This document shows, piece by piece, positions 58,610-64,000 of a stretch of DNA of 64,000 bases. Position numbers and translations under genes: made by a program. The first letter of the stretch is position 1. Each line of letters begins with the position of its first letter. The stretch comes from Atriophallophorus winterbourni (lineage: Eukaryota > Platyhelminthes > Trematoda > Plagiorchiida > Microphallidae), in contig JACCGJ010000605.1 in the NCBI GenBank assembly GCA_013407085.1, positions 1-64,000 of the forward strand, given 5' to 3'. Below the pieces are notes generated by a model. That model made no database searches and was not told the origin of the DNA. It saw nothing but the letters and a program-made list of their open reading frames with translations.

Positions 58610-58960
58610 TCCGCTGTTTGATATGGTTTGTACAAAGAACCGCGATGTTCAAACACAGGATCACATAGTGATTCTTGGTCAAGACCAAGGGGCGCTGACA
58701 GATGAGCAAGGTAACGTGTTGCTCGCATTCCCTGCAATTACACACCACAACCAAGAATAACTATGTGATTCTGTGAATAAACATCGTGGTTCGCTGTACG
58801 AACCCCAACAATCAGTGGCTTCAAACTCTGAAATTGTTTACACTTTTCCGGTTAGAAGGCTCACTAAACCTAATTTTACGGTCTACACCTGATGATGGCA
58901 AGCAGACAGAAACCGGTTTCGGGTGTGGATGTTGGGGATGTGAGCAACACATTATAGTTT
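58610..58960. repeat. Repeat family R1, two joined units in opposite orientation
   Basis: 58618-58750 runs in the orientation of 12855-13072 (GATGTTCAAACACAGGATCA, CATAGTGATTCTTGGTCAAG, GTGTTGCTCGCATTCCCTGC). 58760-58810 returns inverted (TATGTGATTCTGTGAATAAA, CATCGTGGTTCGCTGTACGA), and 58850-58960 continues with GGCTCACTAAACCTAATTTT, CACCTGATGATGGCAAGCAG and GGGGATGTGAGCAACACATT. The whole can fold back on itself. The overlapping 86- and 87-codon frames on both strands are by-products. Confidence 0.6.
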
Positions 58961-59219
58961 CATGATTATTCTACCACCTACGTAGACATTCGGTGTTGCA
59001 CGAACCTAAACGGTTAGGTGATCATCTGACGTGAACGAAACAACTAACTGTAAACTTTGTGTTTAATGTATACATATTATTGTATTGATCTTCAATTTAA
59101 CCTTTTTCGATACGAGGTTACAATCGCTTAAACGTCTTTTCCGTTTCCCGGATTCAGCAACACAAAATGGTGCACTTATTCTCCATTCGCCCACAATATA
59201 TAATGTTACGTGGTGTAAG

Positions 59220-59285
59220 GATTGTGGTGCTCACACCCACCTTTACATACTACTAACCATGTTTCGGCTGTTGCCGGTCGTCAGG
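59220..59285. repeat. Repeat family R1 fragment next to the foldback
   Basis: ATTGTGGTGCTCACACCCAC, TACTACTAACCATGTTTCGG and TGTTGCCGGTCGTCAGGTGG form the inner R1 block, contiguous with the terminal arm that starts at 59286. Confidence 0.5.
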
Positions 59286-59652
59286 TGGATGAAAGTAAGA
59301 TCAGGTCAGTGAGCCTTGAACAGTGGATAAAGGTAAACAGGTTATACTTGTATGCCAAACGTTATATGGGTTCGTACAAGAACCCGATCTTACGTCTCCA
59401 CCTGACGGACGGCAAACAGCCCGAACGAAACCCCAAAGTAGTAGTGGAGTGTCACAGGATAGAGGAATTGTGCAGCACCACAATAAATTTTGGTCTTTCT
59501 ATATGCGCCTTCGAAGCGTTGGCCAGGAATCACTTGTGATTCTGTATTTGAACATCATGGTTCTTTGTAAGAACCCTATATAACAGTGGCATACAAGTTT
59601 AAATTTGTTTACCGCTTTTCCACTGTTTCAAGGCTCACTGAACCTGATCTGC
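59286..59652. mobile_element. Repeat family R1 foldback element, complete
   Basis: Nested inverted repeats: 59286-59325 pairs with 59618-59652 (CAGTGAGCCTTGAACAGTGG against CCACTGTTTCAAGGCTCACT), and 59334-59390 pairs with 59556-59612 (GTATGCCAAACGTTATATGG, GGTTCGTACAAGAACC against GGTTCTTTGTAAGAACC). The interior of about 165 bases has the block CTCCACCTGACGGACGGCAA and the GAATCACTTGTGATTC palindrome at 59528. No protein is encoded, so it would need a transposase in trans. The arms carry the R1/R2 shared text CTTGTATGCCA. Confidence 0.65.
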
Positions 59653-60008
59653 CTGGTGTAGTTTTTTATTATTTTTATTATTTTTTTATTTCGGTGTGGT
59701 GGATAATGATTTCTTAAACATTTCTCGGTGTGGTTTTCATTCCATGAATGCCGTTGTGTGACGCGTACGAAACCCTCTGAGCAAGTCACGTTTCCCTCGA
59801 TGGCATGACGGTATGCGGGAGAAGGTAGGCCCCACACTATATCGTGCTGTGCAAATATAAAATGCTTGGCAAAATCTTCAAGCAAACCTCATTTATGATG
59901 CTAAACAAAACGATCTGCCTTCCTGAGGCTCCTAGTTTCCTTCTCAGTGTCAAATCTATAAATTCAATCGATGAGCGCAAGTGATAAATAAATACGCTTG
60001 AACTTAAT

Positions 60009-60151
60009 GCAAAGAAATTTGAGTGCAATCGGTTAGGGTAGTTTTTGGATAACGTTTCACTTCTGACACAGAAGCTTCGTCAGACCAAGGGTGCACTCAA
60101 ATTTCTTTGCATTGTGAATATACGATCGGTCCAAAACATATTCCAATCGAT
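60009..60151 (+). mobile_element. Minimal Penelope-like foldback copy (143 bp)
   Basis: A 22-bp perfect inverted repeat (60006-60027 with 60092-60113) encloses the hammerhead-like segment in minus orientation. The right arm continues into the family tail CGATCGGTCCAAAACATATT. Direct repeats CGCTTGAACTTAAT flank it at 59995-60008 and 60152-60165 (14 of 14). It lacks all coding sequence. The inverted arm stops at 60092/60093, where the hammerhead is predicted to cut. The layout is the same as in 6760-7110 and 17584-19263 but shortest. Confidence 0.7.
60050..60093 (-). ncRNA. Hammerhead ribozyme-like motif (copy 3, 3' cleavage product shape)
   Basis: On the minus strand: ACC-CTT-GGT, CTGACGA, hairpin CTTCTG-TGT-CAGAAG, GAAAC; identical in core to copy 2 at 17625-17672. 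The bases upstream of ACC belong to the opposite arm rather than to the ribozyme's own NUH, so this copy corresponds to the RNA after cleavage. Confidence 0.55.
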
Positions 60152-60388
60152 CGCTTGAACTTAATTCTCATGGTACACTTTGAGGTCACCGCCAACTGGC
60201 TGTATGAGCGCGATTCATATTTGTCAGTATGTTTCCATATTCTGTACCGGGCTAACACGAATGACCCTTGAACCTTTGAATTGTAGCCTTGTGTTTGTTA
60301 GCAGCGGATTATGTTCACATGCGTACACTATTTGTGCACAGAAAACGAAGAACTTACGAACAGCAATGTACTGGAAAATGTTCGTGAA

Positions 60389-60547
60389 GCACCATGTGCT
60401 GTGCACTTCTTAACCAGCTCAGGAGTGGTCAGGTGAATGAAATTTAAGCTTGATCTCTGTTCGTACTGACACCCTTGGTCTGACGAGGCGTCTGAGTCAG
60501 AAGCGAAACTGCTCTCGACGATTAATTACAAAACTTTCTTTTTACGA
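60389..60547 (+). mobile_element. Penelope-like terminal repeat, partial copy
   Basis: From CACCATGTGCTGTGCA on it matches 1119-1300, including CTTGATCTCTGTTCGTACTG, the hammerhead-like segment (CTGACGA at 60480-60486, GAAAC at 60504-60508) and ATTACAAAACTTTCTTTTT. Stem II is disrupted here (GGCGTCTGAGTCAGAAGC), so the ribozyme is probably inactive. No coding sequence precedes it. Confidence 0.6.
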
Positions 60548-60594
60548 ACAGCATTATTCGACAAAAAATCAGTTGGATGTTTCACATCACTCGC

Positions 60595-61130
60595 CTTATC
60601 GATCGAAACTCAGAACTCATAAATTTTATGGTAGAAAAAGCAATCAGCTTAACCAAAATCACAGGATGACGAGGTATACAGAGTAAAAACGTATAAATTT
60701 CCTTGAGTTAATAGGGACAGTCGCATAGCTCATGGTTTGTCATGTATTCAACGAGCCTCGATTTGAAAACCACAACCGATTCTGAGCGTATGATTTCCTC
60801 CGGCAAGGCGTGCCAATTGAAAGAGATTCTGACCGATTAAGAAATACGGCAGATATCCGACAAGAATATGGAAGGGTCAAAGCTTTTGGGTCTTTGCGTG
60901 TTCGATTATGATCGTTTGAGACGATGATATTCAGTGTAAATTATTTCGGAGGTCAATATAATGTCACTCCATATGCGTCATTCCTTAAAATTTTGTAGTT
61001 TTAGCTTGGAGAGGCAAATCCGTGTAACATGAGACCAACGTGGTTGCCGCATAATAAATCCTATCAAGGTTTTCAGTACCCTTTCGCAACCAGACTTTCC
61101 TAGAATTGGATTAAATATTCCCTAACAGGA
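60595..61130 (-). pseudogene. CR1-like LINE C-terminal end, decayed
   Basis: The base sequence parallels 31610-32180 throughout: 3' untranslated text GAACTCATAAATTTTATGGT and AGAAAAAGCAATCAGCTTAA, then the complement of the WNxLP block around 60790-60830 and of the IYH.AT block near 61040-61070. The translation is broken by many stops. Same subfamily as the 31.6 kb copy. Confidence 0.6.
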
Positions 61131-61139
61131 ATCACGGTT

Positions 61140-61935
61140 CCAAGATTGTCACGGCCGGAGTGGTTTTGGGGATAAGCTCCCAATTCCCAAAATGTTTTGA
61201 TGGCGTGCATCTCATATAGCCTCTGATAATCAAGTCCAGCTAATGGCCTACACGCTTGGTCATATGTGATCCGGCGGAACTGCTTCTACTGACAGGCGAA
61301 AGAGCTAAGGCGGCTGACTGGCGCCTCGAAACCAGCTTACTTCGGACAGGTGGAGGTAGTAAGTCCACGAAGGTCCACCTAGGGGACGGAAATCCATTAA
61401 CTCAAACCTCCACTGCCTTTGGCTACATCCAATCATGGAAAAGGCTTCAGGAGTCAACCTTTAGGAAAAATGCGGAGTCCGAAGTTGTTTTCAACTTCGT
61501 CCTGGTAACACATGCAACGGCATCGTTGTCCAAACGTATCAGCCTAGCTGTTCCTTTGGTTCCAGTGGTGCCGTGAAGAGGGAGCACTTGCTGCATGGGC
61601 AACAGCTAGTTATCCATATTGAACTGCCCTGATTTACATCTCAACGCACCAATTGAGAGGACACTCCACTCCGCTTCTATGGATAATAACACGGGAAGCA
61701 GCAGATACCGGTTAAAACTATAACTAGCGCAGAGCTTAGCGCCTGGGGCTGCTTCCGACAGTAGGAGAGATTTTCGGGTCTCATTGAACTCTACCACCTG
61801 CCTTAAGCTGGGCAGCCCTCAGTCAATAAGGTGCCGTCTCGCCACGGTCTGCTATCCTCATTGGGTGCATGGGGATTAGGAATCAACCGACAAGCAGACT
61901 GTTATTTCCGCACCAGCGAAACCAACTACGAAAAA
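61140..61935 (+). mobile_element. RTE-type LINE 5' region
   Basis: The first part (61145-61480) is the plus-orientation counterpart of the solitary copies at 8909-9460 and 52165-52515. It is GC-richer than its surroundings. The 106-codon frame at 61256-61576 does not resemble a known protein and stops before the endonuclease ORF. Because it leads directly into the endonuclease, it is taken as the 5' untranslated region of the LINE. Confidence 0.55.
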
Positions 61936-62405
61936 ACAAATGTCATTTCTGAAACTGGGAACCTGGAACGTCCGGTCCATGCTTCCTGGATTTCACGACG
62001 ACGTCTCGAATATCAGAGGCGTACGAAAATAAGCTGTGATTAACAATGAGCTAAAAGGCTGAATGTCGACGTGGCTGCCCTACAAGAGACGCATTACCAG
62101 ACACTGGTATGTTAGCAAAATTTATTATACGTTTTTGAAAGGAAGGGTTCTGATGAGCCTCGACTGCATGAGTTGGGTTTGCCGTGCGTAACAGCGACTA
62201 AAAGCAGCAGAACCCAGCAGCAGCGGAGCGAACGGATTAGGACTCTAAATCTGAAGTGCATTACTGGTACCGTTACGCTGGTCAACGTTTATGCACCAAC
62301 GCTTTCTGTGACGCCTGCTGATAAAGACGCTTTTTATCATAACGTCACAACAGTCTCAAAACGTGCTACAAAAAAGCAAGTCACTCATGAATGGTATGAT
62401 TGCAC
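61936..62405 (+). pseudogene. RTE-like LINE endonuclease domain, truncated
   Basis: The frame begins MSFLKLGTWNVRSMLPGFHD, the usual start of an apurinic-type LINE endonuclease (TWNVRS). After a frame change it continues with INNELKRLNVDVAALQETHY, where QET is the conserved catalytic glutamate block, and later RIRTLNLKCITGTVTLVNVY with APTLSVTPADKDAFYHNV, the conserved VYAP strand of RTE endonucleases. Frameshifts and an internal stop are present, and the sequence after 62405 shows no D-x-N or reverse transcriptase, so the copy is 3' truncated. It is the only RTE endonuclease in the window; the RTE C-terminal ends elsewhere are separate insertions. Confidence 0.7.
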
Positions 62406-62454
62406 TTAGATTAAAAGTGAATCGCCATCGGGGCCCAAATGATATTTGTAGATC

Positions 62455-62585
62455 AAACTCAAGCACATTCGAGACTTACTGAGCTTTATCTTCACTTTCA
62501 TCACATAATGACAGCAAGCGTCCAGAAACCGGATGTAGAGTGTGGGGTATGTGGTCACAAGAATGCACCCCAAGCTTATTGTTTT
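62455..62585. repeat. Repeat family R1 fragment
   Basis: CTGAGCTTTATCTTCACTTT, CATAATGACAGCAAGCGTCC and AGAAACCGGATGTAGAGTGT follow the R1 right-half order. Decayed. Confidence 0.4.
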
Positions 62586-62589
62586 TGAT

Positions 62590-63450
62590 ATAAATGATCA
62601 GCTTATAGCCAACAAGCGTCTTTGATAAACGTTTGTATTTAGTTGAGCAATACTTCAAAATTGATCAATCGTGTCCGATGATTATCTACTTTCATTTCGT
62701 CGCTCAGTGAATATTTACAAGAAAAATCTCGCGAATCTTGAACAAAGCAAAACAATCGTAAAAGCTTTCGTTGTGACACAGTCGATGAGAACTTGCCAGT
62801 AAGTATACTAGTTTTGTGCGATAATATGCAAAGCTAATCGCTTTTATTCACTAGTAAATGTGGTCCTACTAAATAAATCGTATCTATAAAGATTCGCCAT
62901 TTCTCTATGTTCGCGAAACATATATTCGTAGTGCTGTTCATTTGCTGACATTAATCTTGAAATTGTAAATCTCTAGATCAAGTTTTGTAAAATCTTTTAT
63001 TCAAGTTCCAGCTTCTCCTCATACAGTCGAGTGAACAACGTAGACACTACCGTAAGCCATTCCACGGTCTAAAGGTTTTTTAACCGATTTGACCTGTCTG
63101 CAAGGCACCTGCTGCAATAAATTACAGAAAGTGCTCGTATCATGCTACAGCGAAAACGCCCCTTCTCTTATTGCTGACCCCTTTGAAAAACCAAATTCAC
63201 ACCTCGGGTTTTGGTCCCCAAGTGTCAAGTCAGTCTGGCAAGTAGAGCCTTGTCATCGGGGATAAACACTGATTTATTTCACAACTTATTTGTAGTCCCA
63301 CTAGGTCTCCTGAATTCATGTTCTCGAAATTCTGACGGAAAAACGCTATTGAACGTCCGTTTGCGTTTTGCAACATGGCGGGGTTTCGTACGAACTTACA
63401 TATGTCTCAAAGAACGTTTCGTTTTTATTCTATCTCGCAATCTGTGAGAT
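62590..63450. other. Intergenic, nothing recognised
   Basis: The 78-codon frame at 63211-63447 has no recognisable motif. Confidence 0.4.
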
Positions 63451-63454
63451 TTCG

Positions 63455-63560
63455 TTGTTGCTCGCATCCCTGCTCCATTAATGGGTGCGAACCACGACAC
63501 ATCTAGAATCACACAGTGATGCTTCATTGTATGAACACTGCATAACATTGGATTCTAGGT
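63455..63560. repeat. Repeat family R1 fragment
   Basis: TTGTTGCTCGCATCCCTGCT, GAATCACACAGTGATGCTTC and GTATGAACACTGCATAACAT match the R1 inner block and its GAATCAC..GTGAT core. Confidence 0.5.
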
Positions 63561-63564
63561 TCAT

Positions 63565-64000
63565 TTATTTCTCCAAATAAGATATTTCTAATAATTTCGC
63601 AATCAAAATCCTGAACTTGCTGCCACCTTAAGCTGCATGGTTTAATTTGGGCAGAGATGTCAATTATTCTGACACTGTTAAACGTGCTTCAGTCAACATT
63701 CGGAGCAAATCCTTGTTGACGATCCAACACAAATAGCAGTTCGAAACATTGTTACTTGCGTTGTTTGTCAAAACAAATCATGGCACCGGAAACGGAATGA
63801 GGTCAGAGTGAGATGAACCATGTTTACCTTTTGTCTCGGTCACCATAGCAAGTTGTTGCTTGGCTGCTTCATTCTTAAAAGTCTATTCGGTGATCATTGA
63901 GGAACAGGAATTAAATGAAATGAAAACATCGAGTGGGTGAATAAGTGAGGTGTCATTTTCCAGTAACATTTAATCCTAAACCAAGTTTAACTAGGAGAGA
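63565..64000. other. Intergenic, nothing recognised
   Basis: Nothing supportable was seen up to the window edge. Confidence 0.4.

Noticed and set aside
58491..58760. Overlapping 86/87-codon frames on both strands
   Set aside because: Both arise from the palindromic R1 repeat.
1..64000. tRNA or rRNA genes, CRISPR arrays, bacterial operons
   Set aside because: No cloverleaf with consensus internal boxes, no rRNA core sequence and no regularly spaced repeats were seen on reading. The sequence is eukaryotic in character. A tRNAscan run would settle the tRNA point.

Overview
This window looks like repeat-rich intergenic DNA from a metazoan with a large, AT-rich genome, most likely a flatworm and probably a digenean trematode. 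That placement is an inference. It rests on CR1-like and RTE-like LINEs, Penelope-like elements (PLEs) with a GIY-YIG endonuclease and hammerhead-ribozyme-like repeats, and an animal-type synaptotagmin. No genus-level marker was found, and there is no sign of prokaryotic gene organisation.

Only one convincing host gene is present: a synaptotagmin-like membrane protein on the minus strand at 27769-28917. It is one open exon coding for a transmembrane segment and two C2 domains that have lost most of their calcium ligands. Nearly everything else recognisable is a decayed transposable element.

Layout. 1-1336: a PLE copy whose N-terminal part is inverted against its C-terminal part. 1355-1580: a fragment of foldback family R2. 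6760-7110: a small PLE-derived foldback. 8909-9460: an RTE-type 5' region on the minus strand. 9563-11640: a decayed CR1-like LINE with endonuclease and reverse transcriptase. 14.4-16.7 kb: CR1 and RTE C-terminal ends. 17584-19263: a PLE-derived element with arms of about 350-365 bp in inverted orientation around a reverse transcriptase thumb and GIY-YIG region. 20.0-23.3 kb: another GIY-YIG fragment, a large R2 hairpin and a CR1 end. 24.9-25.6 kb: an RTE end. 26.1-27.1 kb: a long inverted repeat pair. 27.4-28.9 kb: a GCGAA-rich satellite patch and the synaptotagmin-like gene. 31.2-36.3 kb: R2 foldback and CR1 ends. 42.2-45.6 kb: CR1 ends and an RTE end. 50.4-53.9 kb: R1/R2 foldbacks, an RTE 5' fragment, an RTE 3' end and a CR1 end. 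55.6-63.6 kb: a CR1 end, many R1 foldback pieces, two PLE ends, a CR1 end and an RTE 5' region with endonuclease.

The most interesting signal is the PLE family. Five copies carry a hammerhead-like core (CUGANGA, hairpin, GAAA) in their terminal repeat. In the shortest copy (60009-60151) an inverted arm stops within a nucleotide of the predicted ribozyme cleavage position. This suggests that self-cleaved RNA was the template for insertion. Several open reading stretches remain unassigned and are listed as such.
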